From contig NZ_FQXD01000001.1 in NCBI RefSeq assembly GCF_900129865.1, positions 415,712-479,711 of the forward strand: a stretch of DNA of 64,000 nucleotides, in the 5' to 3' direction. The notes under the pieces were generated by a model. That model searched no databases. It worked only from the letters and a program-made list of their open reading frames with translations, and was not told where the DNA came from. A program made the position numbers and the translations under genes. Below, one piece after another: positions 1-11,096 of this stretch (position 1 is the first letter of the stretch; each line of letters starts with the position of its first letter). Source of the DNA: Virgibacillus chiguensis (lineage in GTDB: Bacteria > Bacillota > Bacilli > Bacillales > Amphibacillaceae).

Positions 1-777
1 TTTTGATAAGATGATCGATGTAGAACCGGTAGAAGTAATCAGAATATCAGCTTCTTGTAATACGATAGGTAACCTGTCGATTGTTTCAGCGCGTGCTGCA
101 AACTTTTTAGCCAACGCATCTGCTTTTTCTCTTGTGCGATTTACCACTGTAATGTCGTTCGTTCCGGAACCTTGTAAATTTTTAACAGCAAGTTCTCCCA
201 TTTTTCCCGCACCTAGTATAACAACACGTTTTTTCTTTAAGTCACCAAAAATTTTCTTTGCTAGCTCAACAGCTGCATAACTAACAGAAACTGCTTGTTT
301 ACCAATTGCCGTATCTTTCTGTACACGCTTACCAAACGTAATAGCCTGTTTGAATAATTCATTCAACACAGTACCAGTTGTACCCATTTTTTGTGCAGTT
401 AAAAACGCTTGCTTCACTTGACCCAAGATTTGCGTTTCCCCTAATACCATAGAATCCAATCCTGTAATTACACGAAATAAATGCTCCATCGCCCCGTCAT
501 TTTCAACAATTTGTAAAAATGAAGAAAAACTAGCTTTCTCTTCATCAAACCAATCAGCTAAAAACTGCTTTATATAGTATCGCCCTGTATGCAATTGGTC
601 TACTACTGCAAAAATTTCTGTACGATTACAAGTGGTAACAATAACATTTTCTAAAATACTTTTTTGCCCATTCAAAGCGACCATGGCCTCGTGAACATGA
701 TCTTCCGAAAAGGCAAGCTTTTCCCTAATTTCTACAGGGGCTGTTTTATAATTAAAACCCACCTTTAAAATATGCAC
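1..777 (-). CDS. hemA: Glutamyl-tRNA reductase, N-terminal part (runs off the left edge)
   Basis: Catalyses NADPH-dependent reduction of glutamyl-tRNA to glutamate-1-semialdehyde, the first step of C5 heme synthesis in the cytosol. The reverse strand stays open from the window edge. It reads [14 protein letters not shown] at the N-terminus and [11 protein letters not shown] around residue 50, which holds the nucleophilic cysteine. A nucleotide-binding stretch [13 protein letters not shown] follows. About 259 of roughly 450 residues are present. The GTG at 777 gives the family N-terminus MHIL and lies 9 nt from a GGGGG ribosome site; an in-frame ATG at 783 is the alternative. The next gene, on the other strand, is ysxD-like, as in B. 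subtilis. Confidence 0.95.
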   Translation of the reverse strand, partial: MHILKVGFNYKTAPVEIREKLAFSEDHVHEAMVALNGQKSILENVIVTTCNRTEIFAVVDQLHTGRYYIKQFLADWFDEEKASFSSFLQIVENDGAMEHLFRVITGLDSMVLGETQILGQVKQAFLTAQKMGTTGTVLNELFKQAITFGKRVQKDTAIGKQAVSVSYAAVELAKKIFGDLKKKRVVILGAGKMGELAVKNLQGSGTNDITVVNRTREKADALAKKFAARAETIDRLPIVLQEADILITSTGSTSIILSK

Positions 778-783
778 AACCAT

Positions 784-1100
784 CTACCCCCAAATAAAAT
801 GAAACTTCCATAACTGTTCTAAAATTAGGTGTTATCCGTATAGTTTGAACTGATTTTAATAATCAAGCATAACAGGATAAAGGACCAATTCATTTACTAA
901 TTAATAATAAATATAAAATAACATTATTTCTAAACACTATTATAACATGTATATTCCGTTACAATTTAATAAAATGTGAACATAATCTGAAACATTATGA
1001 TAGCATATAACGTATAAGCATTAGTGCATAACACGTCTGTACTTTATCACAACAAAAGTAAAGAAGCAAGCATTCGAACTACATATCATGAGGTGATTAC
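784..1100. other. Divergent intergenic region hemA / ysxD-like
   Basis: About 320 bases, very AT-rich, between two divergent genes. It must hold both promoters, but I could not pick a convincing -35/-10 pair. The only clear signal is the AGGTGA ribosome site just before 1101. No ORF or structured RNA was seen. Confidence 0.5.
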
Positions 1101-1583
1101 TTGAAAAAACAAAACACGCTTACCGCGTATCTTCTTATCGGTATAGGTTTGTTTTTTTTACTTAAACAATTAAATATTCCTATCTTGAACAACTTTTATT
1201 CATGGCAAACAATAATCATTATAATTGGACTTGTTTTGTTAATTCATAGTTATATTACAAAAAATTACCAGAATTTGTTTAGCGGTACTATTTTGTTAGG
1301 ATTAGGCATTCATTTTTACGGTCTAGCTTACTATTCTTTTTGGATTGATCATTGGGCTATGTATGTACTTATTGTAGGCGTCGCATTTATAGTTCGTTTT
1401 TTACAAACGAAAGAAGGCTTGATACCAGGAATATTGTTGACAGCTTTTTCTTTGGTCATGATGTTTTCAGTACAACTTCCTAGCTGGTTTAATTGGATCT
1501 ATACAATTGTAGATGTAATGGAACGTTTTTGGCCTGTTTTGTTAATTATTTTTGGCTTGTTTTTATTAACGAAACGGAAATAA
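1101..1583 (+). CDS. Small integral membrane protein, YsxD / LiaI-LiaF-like
   Basis: A 160-residue, very hydrophobic protein with about five predicted membrane segments (roughly residues 7-24, 36-49, 60-80, 85-97 and 110-155) ending in a short basic tail (TKRK). The repeated pattern of paired helices resembles the LiaI/LiaF-like transmembrane domain. Its position between hemA and engB matches ysxD of B. subtilis. Translation most likely starts at TTG 1101, preceded by AGGTGA at 1091-1096. The function is unknown; envelope-stress sensing is only a possibility suggested by the LiaI/F likeness. Confidence 0.8.
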   Translation: MKKQNTLTAYLLIGIGLFFLLKQLNIPILNNFYSWQTIIIIIGLVLLIHSYITKNYQNLFSGTILLGLGIHFYGLAYYSFWIDHWAMYVLIVGVAFIVRFLQTKEGLIPGILLTAFSLVMMFSVQLPSWFNWIYTIVDVMERFWPVLLIIFGLFLLTKRK

Positions 1584-1652
1584 ACATAGATAAATGATGA
1601 AATGGAAGGGCGCTCGTATAAAAAGAGCCCCCTTTACATCATTTATGGAAAA

Positions 1653-2240
1653 TTACACCTCCATATATTGGCGGATCATGGACCATGCTTCTTCTTTTCC
1701 TTCACCCGTTTCAGCAGAAAAAGGTAATACCAGATCTCCTGCCTCCACTTGAAAAGCTTTTTCCGTTCGTTTTACATGCTGTGATCGTTTGTTTTTAGAC
1801 ACTTTATCCAATTTAGTCGCTATGATTAAAACCGGAAGTTCATAATACTTTAAAAAATCATACATCTGTAAATCATCAACAGTGGGCTCATGTCGGATAT
1901 CCGTAATTAAAAGCACCGCTTTTAACGAATGGCGCTTCTCAAAGTACTCTTCCATCATTTTGCCCCATTTTTGCCTTTCTTTTTTTGACACTTTTGCATA
2001 ACCATAACCAGGGACATCAACAAAATAAAAGGCATCGTTGATAAGATAAAAATTTAGCGTTTGTGTTTTTCCTGGTTTTGATGACGTTCGTGCTAAATTC
2101 TTGCGGTTAATTAACGTATTAATAAACGAAGACTTTCCTACATTTGATCGTCCTGCTAAAGCTATTTCTGGTAACTGATCGTTTGGATATTGTTTTTCAC
2201 TGACAGCACTTATTACAATTTCAGCTTTTGTTACTTTCAT
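1653..2240 (-). CDS. engB: Ribosome-biogenesis GTPase EngB (YsxC/YihA)
   Basis: Cytosolic GTPase needed for late assembly of the 50S subunit in the family. All G motifs are visible: GRSNVGKSS (P-loop, about residue 30), [10 protein letters not shown] (G3), TKLDKVSK (G4) and a SAETGEG G5-type loop. The 195-residue length is normal for YsxC. The start codon overlaps the end of lonA by about 20 nt, so the two are probably co-transcribed and translationally coupled, as in B. subtilis. Confidence 0.97.
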   Translation of the reverse strand: MKVTKAEIVISAVSEKQYPNDQLPEIALAGRSNVGKSSFINTLINRKNLARTSSKPGKTQTLNFYLINDAFYFVDVPGYGYAKVSKKERQKWGKMMEEYFEKRHSLKAVLLITDIRHEPTVDDLQMYDFLKYYELPVLIIATKLDKVSKNKRSQHVKRTEKAFQVEAGDLVLPFSAETGEGKEEAWSMIRQYMEV

Positions 2241-4557
2241 TTTGCTCCCCCACTAACGCATGTTGTAATACTTGATCCAGATGACGAACAGCGATAAATG
2301 TGATATCTTTTCTTACACTTTCAGGAATAGATTCAATATCTTTTTTATTGTCTTCTGGAATAATAACGGTAGAAATACCAGCACGATGTGCGCTTAGCGT
2401 TTTTTCCTTTAGACCACCAATCGGAAGTACCCGACCTCTTAAGGTTATTTCTCCAGTCATTGCTACCTCTTTCTTTACGGGACGACCTGTCAATGAAGAA
2501 ACTAAAGCTGTAGCCATCGTTATTCCTGCGGAGGGCCCGTCCTTTGGAGTGGCTCCCTCAGGAACATGAATATGAATATCACAATTCTCATGAAAAGATG
2601 GATCTATATTCAGTTCAGTTGCTCGAGAACGAATATAGCTAAAAGCTGCTTGTGCTGACTCTTGCATGACATCACCGAGTTTCCCTGTAAGGGTCAATTT
2701 CCCCTTTCCAGGATAGTGGGAAACCTCAATAGATAATGTATCGCCTCCAACAGCTGTGTATGCTAGCCCAGTGGCAGTACCTACCTGATTCTCTTTTTCT
2801 ACTAAGCCATAACGGTATAACGGTTTTCCTAGCATTTCCTCTAAACTATTTTCAGTTACGATGACACGTTTCTTTTTTTGAGAGACAACAAGCTTAGCTG
2901 CTTTTCGGCACAAGGAAGCTAATTGTCTTTCAAGATTACGAACACCCGCTTCTCTTGTATACATTCGAATTAATTTTCGAAGAGCCTCATCTCGTAATTG
3001 CAATTGTCCTTTTGTTAAACCATTTTCTTTCAATTGTTTAGGCAGTAAATGACGCCTTGCAATATGCTGCTTTTCAATTTCTGTATATCCAGCAATAGAA
3101 ATAATCTCCATTCGATCGAGCAAAGGTGCTGGGATGTTGTTTATGTAATTTGCAGTAGCGACGAACAGCACATTGGATAAATCGTACGTTTCTTCAATAA
3201 AATGATCACTAAATTGCGCGTTTTGTTCTGGATCAAGAACTTCTAATAAAGCGGAAGATGGGTCTCCGCGAAAGTCATGAGCCATTTTATCAATTTCATC
3301 TAATAAAAATACCGGGTTGTTCGTCTTTGCTTTTTTCATTCCTTGAATAATTCTTCCTGGCATAGCCCCAATATAAGTACGCCTGTGGCCTCGAATTTCG
3401 GCTTCATCACGGATCCCCCCTAAGGAAATACGGATGAAATTTCGGTTTACAGCATGAGCGATCGACTTCGCTAAAGATGTTTTCCCCACTCCAGGTGGAC
3501 CCGCCAAGCATAAAATAGGTCCTTTAATAGATGAAGTGAGTTTTTGTACAGCTAAATATTCTAAAATTCGCTCTTTTACCTTCTCCAGACCGTAATGTTC
3601 CCTATTTAAAATATTTTCTGCCAAGTCCACATCAATCCGATCTTCCGTCTTCTCATTCCAAGGTAACGCTAACAACCATTCTATGTAATTTCTAATTACT
3701 GAACTTTCCGCAGAGCTTTGAGGGATTTTTTCATAACGGTCTAATTCTTTAAGCGCTGCTGTTTGAATTCGCTCAGGCATGGTGGAGGTATGGATTTTTT
3801 CCCGCAACTCATCTACCTCACCTATTTTCCCGTCTTTTTCTCCCAACTCTTTTTGAATTGCCTTTAATTGTTCACGTAAATAATATTCTTTTTGTGTTTT
3901 TTCCATGGATGTTTTGACACGTTGACCGATTTTCTTTTCCAGGTCAAGCACCTTTTGTTCGTTAGATATGTATTGGATTAACATCTGTAGCCGTGTTTTA
4001 ATCTCTTGTGTTTCCAATAATGCTTGCTTTTCCTTTATTTTCAAAGACAAATGAGAGGTAATTATATCTGCTAATCGCCCGGGTTCATCTATGTCAGCAA
4101 CCGTCTCAAATGTTTCATGTGTGATTTTTTGCGAGAGTGTCGTATACTTCTCAAATTGGGTCAATAGTGAACGCATAAGCGCTTCTTGTTCATGCTGATC
4201 CGTTTCTATATCAGATATCTTTTGTACTTCTACAATAAATTCTTGCTCTTGTTCAACGTATCTTATTACTTCTGCTCGGTATACACCTTCAACTAAAACC
4301 CGCATCGTTCCATTCGGGAGTTTAATCATTTGCTTAACCATAGAAACCGTCCCAATAGAGTAGATGTCCTTTGGTTCCGGTTCTTTTAAACGAATTTTCT
4401 TTTGTGCTGCTAAAAATATGTATTCATTATCCATCATCGCTTTTTCAATAGCTGCAATAGATTTTTCTCTTCCTACATCCAAATGTAAAACCACGGACGG
4501 GAAAACAAGCAATCCTCTTAATGGTAGGAGGGGAATTTGTTTTTTATCATTTGTCAT
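2221..4557 (-). CDS. lonA: ATP-dependent protease Lon (LonA)
   Basis: Cytosolic ATP-dependent serine protease that degrades misfolded and regulatory proteins. It has an N-terminal substrate domain, a coiled coil around residues 200-260, a Walker [10 protein letters not shown] near residue 355, a Walker [10 protein letters not shown], and the C-terminal protease domain with catalytic Ser in PKDGPSAG and Lys in [12 protein letters not shown]. The ATG at 4572 is unlikely to be the start because it forms part of the ribosome site GGAGGT; ATG 4557, 7 nt downstream of it, is preferred (4560 also possible), giving 778 residues. It heads lonA-engB. A plausible promoter lies at 4605-4633. No lonB gene is found upstream. 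Confidence 0.97.
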   Translation of the reverse strand: MTNDKKQIPLLPLRGLLVFPSVVLHLDVGREKSIAAIEKAMMDNEYIFLAAQKKIRLKEPEPKDIYSIGTVSMVKQMIKLPNGTMRVLVEGVYRAEVIRYVEQEQEFIVEVQKISDIETDQHEQEALMRSLLTQFEKYTTLSQKITHETFETVADIDEPGRLADIITSHLSLKIKEKQALLETQEIKTRLQMLIQYISNEQKVLDLEKKIGQRVKTSMEKTQKEYYLREQLKAIQKELGEKDGKIGEVDELREKIHTSTMPERIQTAALKELDRYEKIPQSSAESSVIRNYIEWLLALPWNEKTEDRIDVDLAENILNREHYGLEKVKERILEYLAVQKLTSSIKGPILCLAGPPGVGKTSLAKSIAHAVNRNFIRISLGGIRDEAEIRGHRRTYIGAMPGRIIQGMKKAKTNNPVFLLDEIDKMAHDFRGDPSSALLEVLDPEQNAQFSDHFIEETYDLSNVLFVATANYINNIPAPLLDRMEIISIAGYTEIEKQHIARRHLLPKQLKENGLTKGQLQLRDEALRKLIRMYTREAGVRNLERQLASLCRKAAKLVVSQKKKRVIVTENSLEEMLGKPLYRYGLVEKENQVGTATGLAYTAVGGDTLSIEVSHYPGKGKLTLTGKLGDVMQESAQAAFSYIRSRATELNIDPSFHENCDIHIHVPEGATPKDGPSAGITMATALVSSLTGRPVKKEVAMTGEITLRGRVLPIGGLKEKTLSAHRAGISTVIIPEDNKKDIESIPESVRKDITFIAVRHLDQVLQHALVGEQNESNKS

Positions 4558-4604
4558 CATATGTACCTCCATATATAGGTAGTGATGTATTTATACATTC
4601 TTAA

Positions 4605-4633
4605 ATTCTATAGAAAAGTGGGTGGTTTGTAAA
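4605..4633 (-). promoter_or_regulatory. Candidate SigA promoter of lonA
   Basis: On the reverse strand TTTACA and TAGAAT are separated by 17 nt, about 50 nt before the lonA ribosome site. I saw no clear CtsR operator (tandem GGTCAAA) here. Confidence 0.5.
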
Positions 4634-5112
4634 TAATTTATAAAAAGCACTTCTAATCCATAGATGTTTTTTTCCGTACAGATTCTTAAAGTGTAAAGAA
4701 ATGATCTGGTTCGAAAGCATTTGAATAGCCTGGGGAAGAAATTAAGTGCTGTTTTCTTTTTCACAATTGGAAAAGGAAGATTTTATGGCGGTTATATGTT
4801 TTAAAAAGCTTTACCTACGCAAGCTACAGTTTTTCTAAGGCTATAGATCTACAATATGATACATTTTGTATAAAGAAACACCTTCAAATGCTTTTGTGGC
4901 TTGCGCTCTTCGGTGAGCCATGATGGTTTCCTATAGTATAAAAAAAGAGACTGACTAGTTGTATAATAAACGTCCAAAAAAGTCAGCCTCTTTTACATAT
5001 TGCTAAGTTCAACACTAGCAAGGAAGTCTGTCAAGGTGCGTAAGTTTATTCGTATCACTACTTTTACTTACCAAACAACCAAAATCATGAAATCCTAGGT
5101 TTTGGTGCCCCT
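4634..5112. other. Intergenic region clpX-lonA, no lonB
   Basis: In B. subtilis lonB sits here. This stretch, about 480 bases, has no open frame of useful length on either strand and no recognisable Lon remnant. Its only clear content is the clpX terminator at 4943-4994. Confidence 0.6.
4943..4994 (-). terminator. Intrinsic terminator after clpX
   Basis: AAAGAG-CTGACT pairs with AGTCAG-CTCTTT with one mismatch and a 24-nt loop. A- and T-runs flank both sides, so it could work in both directions. It lies downstream of clpX. Confidence 0.65.
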
Positions 5113-6390
5113 TTAAGCACTTTCTTTAGGAAGTTTTTTAGCTCCTTCTGTTACTGTCCCATCTCGGTATACAAGTTTTGGAACACCCTCTTCTTCTACA
5201 GTTCTTTTCGTAATAATACACTTCTCAATATCATCTCTAGATGGGAGTTCAAACATAACATCAAGTGTTATACCCTCAATAATGGAGCGTAACCCCCTAG
5301 CTCCCGTCTTACGTTCAATTGCCTTAGCAGCAATTTCTCTTAAAGCTTCCTCTTCAAATTCTAATTCAATATTATCCAACTCAAATAATTTTTCATATTG
5401 TTTCACTAAAGCGTTTTTCGGCTTCGTTAAAATCTCAACGAGCGCTTCTTCATCTAATGGCGTTAAACTACCTATAACTGGAATTCTACCAATAAACTCT
5501 GGAATAAGCCCATAACGTAATAAGTCTTCTGGTAAAACCTTTTCTAACAGCTCACCCATGTCTAAATCTTGCTGCTTTTCATTGGCTCCAAACCCAATTA
5601 CTTTTTTACCAAGACGGCGTTTAATAACCTGATCAATTCCATCGAATGCCCCACCAACGATAAACAAAATATTCGTTGTATCAATCTGAATAAATTCCTG
5701 ATGAGGGTGTTTTCTGCCACCTTGAGGAGGAACGCTAGCTACCGTTCCTTCTAATATTTTAAGTAAAGCCTGCTGCACGCCTTCTCCAGAGACATCTCGT
5801 GTAATAGAAGGATTTTCTGACTTACGAGCTACTTTGTCTATTTCATCAATGTAAATAATGCCTTTTTCTGCTTTTTCTACATCGTAATCGGCTGCTTGAA
5901 TGAGCTTCAGTAATATGTTCTCTACATCCTCGCCAACATAGCCAGCTTCAGTAAGTGACGTTGCATCAGCCATTGCGAAAGGTACATTAATTATTCGCGC
6001 TAAAGTTTGCGCTAACAATGTTTTCCCGCTACCAGTCGGACCAATCATAGCTATGTTACTTTTGGCTAGCTCTACATCGTCAGAAGAAGATTTCGGTGTA
6101 TTGATCCGCTTATAATGGTTATATACAGCAACAGATAAGTTCTTTTTTGCCTTATCTTGACCAATAACATAATCATCCAATATATCACATATTTCACGTG
6201 GCTTCGGAATTTCTTTTAATTCTGTTTCCTCTTCCGTTCCGAGCTCTTCTTCCACTATTTCCGTACACAATTCAATACATTCATCACATATATAAACGCC
6301 CGGTCCAGCCACTAATTTCCGAACTTGATCTTGGCCTTTACCACAGAACGAACATTTTAATTGTCCTTTTTCTTCATTGAATTTAAACAC
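5113..6390 (-). CDS. clpX: ATP-dependent Clp protease ATP-binding subunit ClpX
   Basis: AAA+ unfoldase that feeds substrates to the ClpP peptidase in the cytosol. The N-terminal zinc-binding domain is intact (CSFCGK about residue 14 and CDECIELC about residue 35). Walker A GPTGSGKT lies near residue 115, Walker [10 protein letters not shown] near 180, and sensor-2 TGARGLRS near 365. The 425-residue length is typical. It follows tig on the same strand after a 624-base gap, the B. subtilis order, and ends before a strong terminator. Confidence 0.98.
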   Translation of the reverse strand: MFKFNEEKGQLKCSFCGKGQDQVRKLVAGPGVYICDECIELCTEIVEEELGTEEETELKEIPKPREICDILDDYVIGQDKAKKNLSVAVYNHYKRINTPKSSSDDVELAKSNIAMIGPTGSGKTLLAQTLARIINVPFAMADATSLTEAGYVGEDVENILLKLIQAADYDVEKAEKGIIYIDEIDKVARKSENPSITRDVSGEGVQQALLKILEGTVASVPPQGGRKHPHQEFIQIDTTNILFIVGGAFDGIDQVIKRRLGKKVIGFGANEKQQDLDMGELLEKVLPEDLLRYGLIPEFIGRIPVIGSLTPLDEEALVEILTKPKNALVKQYEKLFELDNIELEFEEEALREIAAKAIERKTGARGLRSIIEGITLDVMFELPSRDDIEKCIITKRTVEEEGVPKLVYRDGTVTEGAKKLPKESA

Positions 6391-7014
6391 TTATTATTCA
6401 CCCCTAAAAGTTAAATCTCTTTCCTTGCAAATGGCTCTTTAGGTTTCAACTTATAGCCATCATATCAGATCAAAATTAAAATACAAAATGATATACTTTT
6501 TTTCGCCGCTATTTTCAGCATAATTACTAACACCGCCACATTTGGTTCGATACACTACTTGTTAGCATTCCCATCATTCACGCTTTTCATAATATTGTTT
6601 TCAAGTTAACTCCCTTTTAAGAAAGCTTTATATTTAAGTATATTATGCAACACTCTTTGTATTACTTTATAAGAGAATCATTAGAAAGTCGAATGAAAAG
6701 GACAGTGTAACTACAATTTTTTTCATGCTACTTCCATTGGCTGTATGATCTTTTATCAGGGAACACAATTCTTTCGCTCGTAACTGATATAAGGTGCTGT
6801 AACAATTCCACTTCAAGCATTGGAAGTTATGAACTTACCAAGCCCTTAATCCCTTTTTTCGTTTTCATGCCCTTGGGCAACTAAACAATTCGCCTCGGGT
6901 AAAAGGGCCCATCACGGATTGAAGTTTCACTTTATACGGAAAAAACAAGGTGTGATAGAATCACACCTTGTTTTGCATCATTCCCTGTTTTCTAAATAAC
7001 TATACGTAAATAAG
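6391..7014. other. Intergenic region tig-clpX
   Basis: Long gap of 624 bases. The end near 7000 holds the tig terminator (6942-6975); the clpX side should contain its promoter (reverse-strand TTGTAT, 16 nt, TATGAT about 60 nt upstream of the start is a weak candidate). The middle shows only short palindromes such as GCCCTTGGGC and no credible ORF. Confidence 0.5.
6942..6975 (-). terminator. Intrinsic terminator after tig
   Basis: Perfect 15-bp stem AAAACAAGGTGTGAT / ATCACACCTTGTTTT around a 3-nt loop, followed by a T-rich run on the reverse strand, 40 nt downstream of the tig stop. Confidence 0.9.
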
Positions 7015-8301
7015 TTATACAGCTTTACTTTGTTCTACAAGGAAGTCAATTGCTTTACGCTTTTTCAAATCGCTCTTTAATGCTTCTGCATTACCACCGA
7101 GCATTTGTCTAATCTGTTCTTTTTCAGCACCGTACATTTCTGCCATTTTATCAAGTTCTGCTTCGACATCTTCATCCGTTGCTTCCAATTCCTCTGTTTC
7201 AGCAATAGCGTCTAACGTAAGATTTGTTTTCACACGCTTCTTAGCATCTTCTCGCATTTGCTCTTTTAAAGCATCCTTATCTTGTCCAGAGAATTGGGAG
7301 TACATTTCTAGCGTCATACCTTGCATTTGCAGGCGCTGTTCAAATTCTTGTACCATTTGGTCTAGTTCTGATTCTACCATTGCATCAGGAATAGCGATTT
7401 CACTATTTTCGCTAGCTTTTTCAATCAATGTCTCCCGCTTTTTGTTATCAGCTTCTTCTGTTCTTTTTTCTAAAAGTTGTTCTTTTTTCTTAGCCTTTAA
7501 CTCTTCAAGCGTATCAACTTCATCGTCCAAATCTTTCGCAAACTCATCGTCAAGTTGTGGCAACTCTTTATATTTCACTTCATGAATCGTTACTTTAAAG
7601 GTAGCTTCTTTTCCTGCAAGCTCCTCTGCATGGTAATCTTCAGGGAAAGTTACCGCAACTTCCACTTCTTCTTCAGGTTTTTTACCAATAAGCTGCTCTT
7701 CAAATCCCGGAATAAATTGACCAGAGCCGATTTCTAAAGAATGGTTTTCAGCTTTCCCACCATCAAATGGTTCTCCATCAACGAAACCTTCAAAATCGAT
7801 AACAACTGTATCACCATTTTCTACTTCACCATCTTCTTTAACAACTAATTCAGCATGGTGCTCACGTTGATGCTCCAAGTCATGCATAACATCTTCATCA
7901 GTTACCTCTACTTCTTCATCTTCTACTTCGAGACCTTTATATTCACCAAGTTTAACCTCTGGCTTTACAGTAACCTTAGCAGTGAATACTAAAGGTTCGC
8001 CTTTACCGATGGATTCTATATCAATATCTGGTTGATCTACTGGTTCAATTTCAGCTTCAGCTACAGCTTGCATATATGCACTAGGCAATACAATGTCAAC
8101 AGCGTCTTGGTAAAGTGCTTCTACACCAAAACGCTTTTCAAATAAACCACGTGGAATTTTACCTTTACGAAAACCTGGAATTTGTACATCCTTTTTGACT
8201 TTATTAAATGCTTGATCTAATGCTTTGTCAAACTCTTCAGCACTCACTTCAAATGTAAGTACACCTTCATTTCCTTCTTGTTTTTCCCATTTTACTGACA
8301 T
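7015..8301 (-). CDS. tig: Trigger factor, ribosome-associated chaperone and prolyl isomerase
   Basis: Binds near the ribosomal exit tunnel and helps nascent chains fold. The ribosome-binding signature appears as [12 protein letters not shown] near residue 40; a central FKBP-type domain spans about 160-245 ([29 protein letters not shown]), and a helical C-terminal domain follows. The start at 8301 has GGAGGG 6 nt upstream and gives MSVKWEKQ and 428 residues, the usual length; an in-frame upstream ATG would add an unlikely 11-residue extension. The promoter is probably at 8385-8412. Confidence 0.97.
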   Translation of the reverse strand: MSVKWEKQEGNEGVLTFEVSAEEFDKALDQAFNKVKKDVQIPGFRKGKIPRGLFEKRFGVEALYQDAVDIVLPSAYMQAVAEAEIEPVDQPDIDIESIGKGEPLVFTAKVTVKPEVKLGEYKGLEVEDEEVEVTDEDVMHDLEHQREHHAELVVKEDGEVENGDTVVIDFEGFVDGEPFDGGKAENHSLEIGSGQFIPGFEEQLIGKKPEEEVEVAVTFPEDYHAEELAGKEATFKVTIHEVKYKELPQLDDEFAKDLDDEVDTLEELKAKKKEQLLEKRTEEADNKKRETLIEKASENSEIAIPDAMVESELDQMVQEFEQRLQMQGMTLEMYSQFSGQDKDALKEQMREDAKKRVKTNLTLDAIAETEELEATDEDVEAELDKMAEMYGAEKEQIRQMLGGNAEALKSDLKKRKAIDFLVEQSKAV

Positions 8302-8384
8302 ATAATTCCCTCCAAAATCTATTGTGTCCTTCATTTTTCAAACATTCATTTATTGTTTAAAAGACCGAGATTTACAACCATTTC

Positions 8385-8412
8385 ATTATAACATAATTGC
8401 TTTCCCTTTCAA
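8385..8412 (-). promoter_or_regulatory. Candidate SigA promoter of tig
   Basis: Reverse strand TTGAAA, 16 nt, TATAAT, about 85 nt before the tig start codon. Confidence 0.6.
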
Positions 8413-8428
8413 GCATTTCGATATATTT

Positions 8429-9406
8429 CTAGTTATCCTCAATGATACTAGAATACAAGGCTTCGCAACGTTCAATATCTTCTATGTACTCATTCAAATC
8501 TAATTGCTTCCCTTGCTCATCCAACTTTATGTTTAAATAATTTGCACCAATTGCTTTTAAGGCTAGCGCGATATGTTCCGCTTCCTCTTTAACAGGGAGC
8601 ATCGGGTATTTGACATACATGTAATGATATAACAATTTCACTAACAAATCATATAAAGTTGGGTTTTTTTGTTCAAGCTCATTTATAATCGAATTGATTC
8701 GTTTCACTGAAGCATGGTTCCAAATGGCTTCTATCTCTAAAGGGTGTACTTGTATGCTTCTCCCCCATTTTTTTATATGGACAAGCTGATTATAATCTAT
8801 TTCTTGTAACCAAATTAACATAGCTGTTTTTACAACAGGGTGTATGTCTTCTTTTACTAATAAATGTAACATTTTACGATTAGGTTCGCTTTTCATTGCA
8901 CGTAATTTTTCGATGATTAACCATTGTTTTTGATAATCACGTGTAGTAATAGCGTCCTCCCATTCTTCCATAAACACAGATTGGCGATCTACTAACATGT
9001 CTACTTTTAATTTACGACTCATTTCGTATAACTGATGAAATTGTTCTTTTAACACTTCTGGTACTTGATGGAATTTAAACTCTTCTTCCACCTGCTCCAT
9101 TAACATCTCATATTGATTTGTTTGAAACAAAATGGTTAAATAAATATGTAGGTAATGGTAATAGTGTTCATCCTGTCGCTGTAACACATCTTCACAAATA
9201 TCCTGAGCTTCCTTATGCCGACCTAATTCAATTAGACAGATTAGCTTTCCGCTTACAATTTCAAAACTATTGACTTGATAGTTTAATAATTCATCGAGCT
9301 TTTCTAATGCCTCTGCAAATCTTTTTTCTTTTAAGGCAAGTAAGCTCTCCTCCTCTAAAGCCGTTCTCCATTTTGGGAACAATATAATATTTTCGCGTTG
9401 CTTCAT
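8429..9406 (-). CDS. TPR-repeat protein, YsoA-like
   Basis: A 325-residue soluble, helical protein with tetratricopeptide-like repeats in the first 130 residues (for example ALKEKRFAEALEKLDELL and LIELGRHKEAQDICEDVL). The location directly upstream of tig matches ysoA of B. subtilis. No enzyme motif is visible. AAGGAGGGAGAG lies just before the ATG. Its role is unknown; TPR proteins usually scaffold protein-protein contacts. Confidence 0.8.
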   Translation of the reverse strand: MKQRENIILFPKWRTALEEESLLALKEKRFAEALEKLDELLNYQVNSFEIVSGKLICLIELGRHKEAQDICEDVLQRQDEHYYHYLHIYLTILFQTNQYEMLMEQVEEEFKFHQVPEVLKEQFHQLYEMSRKLKVDMLVDRQSVFMEEWEDAITTRDYQKQWLIIEKLRAMKSEPNRKMLHLLVKEDIHPVVKTAMLIWLQEIDYNQLVHIKKWGRSIQVHPLEIEAIWNHASVKRINSIINELEQKNPTLYDLLVKLLYHYMYVKYPMLPVKEEAEHIALALKAIGANYLNIKLDEQGKQLDLNEYIEDIERCEALYSSIIEDN

Positions 9407-9631
9407 TCTCTCCCTCCTTCCTGCTAATTTTGTTCAAAAAGGAGGTTCAAATCCATACCATAGAGTGTAGTAATTTGGTTTATCAACCAGCTTCTTGAAC
9501 TTTACTTTAACTATAACATACTAAACATTCTTTCCCGGAGCAATGAATTTTGAAACCTTTTTCTTATCATTTCTGTATAATTTATTATAAAAATAACTTT
9601 ATTTATTACTATATACGTAGAGGTGAAAATC

Positions 9632-10237
9632 ATGCAAGAACCATTACATCGGATTTACCAAATTATCAAACTTGGAGAAAATCTAAAAACAGAGTTACGT
9701 CACAGTTGGCTATCCAACGGAAGAAGAGAAAGCGTCGCAGAGCATACATGGAGAATGTCACTAATGGCCGTATTATTACAACCTTATTTAAATAAGAAAG
9801 TAGACATGGAAAAATTATTAAAAATGATTATCATTCACGATCTAGTAGAAGCTGAAGCGAAAGATATTCCTGTTTTTGAAATCATGGGCAATGAAGAAGT
9901 GAAGCAGCAAAAACAAATGAATGAATTAAAAGCAATAACAAATATAAAAAATACTTTACCAGAGGAAGTCGGCGGAAGTCTATACAATATGTGGGTGGAA
10001 TTTGAAGCCAAGCAAACATATGAAGCAAAAGTCGCAAACGCTTTGGATAAACTCGAGGTGCAAATTCAACATAATGAAGCCGATATTAGTACTTGGAAGC
10101 CGATAGAATATGAGTTATGTTTGCAACTTGGCGACCATACAGATTTTAGTGCTATTTTAAATCAATTAAAGAATATAGTTGAACAGGAAGCGAAAGAAAA
10201 AATCGAGCAATCTGAAAAGCAGACAGTGACTGATTGA
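9632..10237 (+). CDS. HD-domain hydrolase, YfbR-like 5'-deoxynucleotidase family
   Basis: A 201-residue metal-dependent phosphohydrolase. The HD signature is spread over HSWLSNGR, SVAEHTWRM (residues about 29-47) and the metal pair in IIHDLVEAEAKD near residue 70. Family members dephosphorylate deoxynucleoside monophosphates; the substrate here is not known. The ATG at 9632 is preferred because GAGGTG lies 6 nt upstream; an in-frame GTG at 9623 overlaps that site. The gene is divergent from the TPR gene and stands alone. Confidence 0.8.
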   Translation: MQEPLHRIYQIIKLGENLKTELRHSWLSNGRRESVAEHTWRMSLMAVLLQPYLNKKVDMEKLLKMIIIHDLVEAEAKDIPVFEIMGNEEVKQQKQMNELKAITNIKNTLPEEVGGSLYNMWVEFEAKQTYEAKVANALDKLEVQIQHNEADISTWKPIEYELCLQLGDHTDFSAILNQLKNIVEQEAKEKIEQSEKQTVTD

Positions 10238-10791
10238 GTCCGTACTATAAATAGCAAGGAAGGAAGGACGCTACCCCTATGTATCCATTTTCGAGCACAG
10301 GTTTTTATGGGGCATACATATTCATGAAACTTTCAATGGAACAATTAACTGAGATTGCTCAAGTAGTTCAAAGTTAAGAAATTGAAATAGAAGGATTTCC
10401 TCAAATGACGAGGAGTGGAATGAAATGACGAATAAATGAAAAAGCCACATTGAGATCTTAATAAATGAAGTAAGTGGTTCACACTTTTAAAAAATATATA
10501 AAAAAAGCAATCAACTCTGCAAACTAAAAACGGACAAGCCGAACATGGCTAATTCCTTTTTTCTAAATGTATTCGCCAAAGGAAAAGCGTTTGGAATTCA
10601 ACCTATGAAGAATAATTTTCCAAACGCCGGCGGATTAAAAATTACGAAGTGATAAAGACACACAACGGTGAAAATATTTTTTCTGAATATAATAACTTTA
10701 AGAGAATACATAAAAACCATTGACTTTCCCAGAATAAATTTATATAATGAATCTTGTCGTTAAAAACATCATATTATTAAAAACTCTATTT
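10238..10791. other. Intergenic region before the tRNA genes
   Basis: About 550 bases, AT-rich. One 32-codon ORF (10279-10377) has no good ribosome site spacing and no recognisable similarity. The rest has many stops in all frames. Probably decayed sequence plus the tRNA promoter; nothing else seen. Confidence 0.4.
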
Positions 10792-10865
10792 GCGGGTGTA
10801 GTTTAATGGTAAAACCTCAGCCTTCCAAGCTGATGACGAGGGTTCGATTCCCTTCACCCGCTCCA
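10792..10865 (+). tRNA. tRNA-Gly (anticodon TCC)
   Basis: Cloverleaf visible: acceptor GCGGGTG/CACCCGC, anticodon stem TCAGC/GCTGA with loop CTTCCAA, T-arm GGTTCGATTCC, and an encoded CCA end. Confidence 0.97.
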
Positions 10866-10875
10866 TACATATCTT

Positions 10876-10949
10876 GTCCCAGTAGCTCAGCTGGATAGAG
10901 CAACAGCCTTCTAAGCTGTGGGTCGCAGGTTCGAATCCTGCCTGGGACG
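10876..10949 (+). tRNA. tRNA-Arg (anticodon TCT)
   Basis: Acceptor GTCCCAG/CTGGGAC, D-arm AGCTCAGCTGGATAGAGC, anticodon loop CTTCTAA and T-arm AGGTTCGAATCCT. CCA is not encoded. It lies 10 nt after tRNA-Gly and is followed by a terminator. Confidence 0.97.
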
Positions 10950-10954
10950 TATTT

Positions 10955-10992
10955 AAAAACCCTTATGAACATTACGTTTTTGAGGGTTTTTT
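10955..10992 (+). terminator. Terminator of the tRNA pair
   Basis: AAAAACCCT pairs with AGGGTTTTT, with the stem running into a T-run immediately after tRNA-Arg. Confidence 0.8.
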
Positions 10993-11046
10993 GTTTGCGC
11001 TATAGGTAATTCACGTTTTTTTAATGTCTTTGTCCTATCACATGTA

Positions 11047-11089
11047 GTGTAAAAAGACTCACCACAACACGCGGTGAGTCTTTTTACAC
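11047..11089 (-). terminator. Terminator of the racE-ysnB gene block
   Basis: Perfect 17-bp stem (GTGTAAAAAGACTCACC and its complement) with a 9-nt loop, 8 nt from the ysnB stop. A/T runs on both sides suggest bidirectional use. Confidence 0.9.
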
Positions 11090-11096
11090 TTTACAG

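Noticed and set aside
784..1100. Riboswitch or T-box upstream of hemA
   Set aside because: No T-box core or other conserved aptamer motif was found.
9550..9795. 81-codon plus-strand ORF overlapping the HD gene
   Set aside because: It is an out-of-frame shadow of the HD-domain gene, with a poor start and no protein-like motif.
10279..10377. 32-codon ORF before the tRNA genes
   Set aside because: Poorly placed ribosome site and no recognisable or repeated feature; chance ORF in AT-rich sequence.
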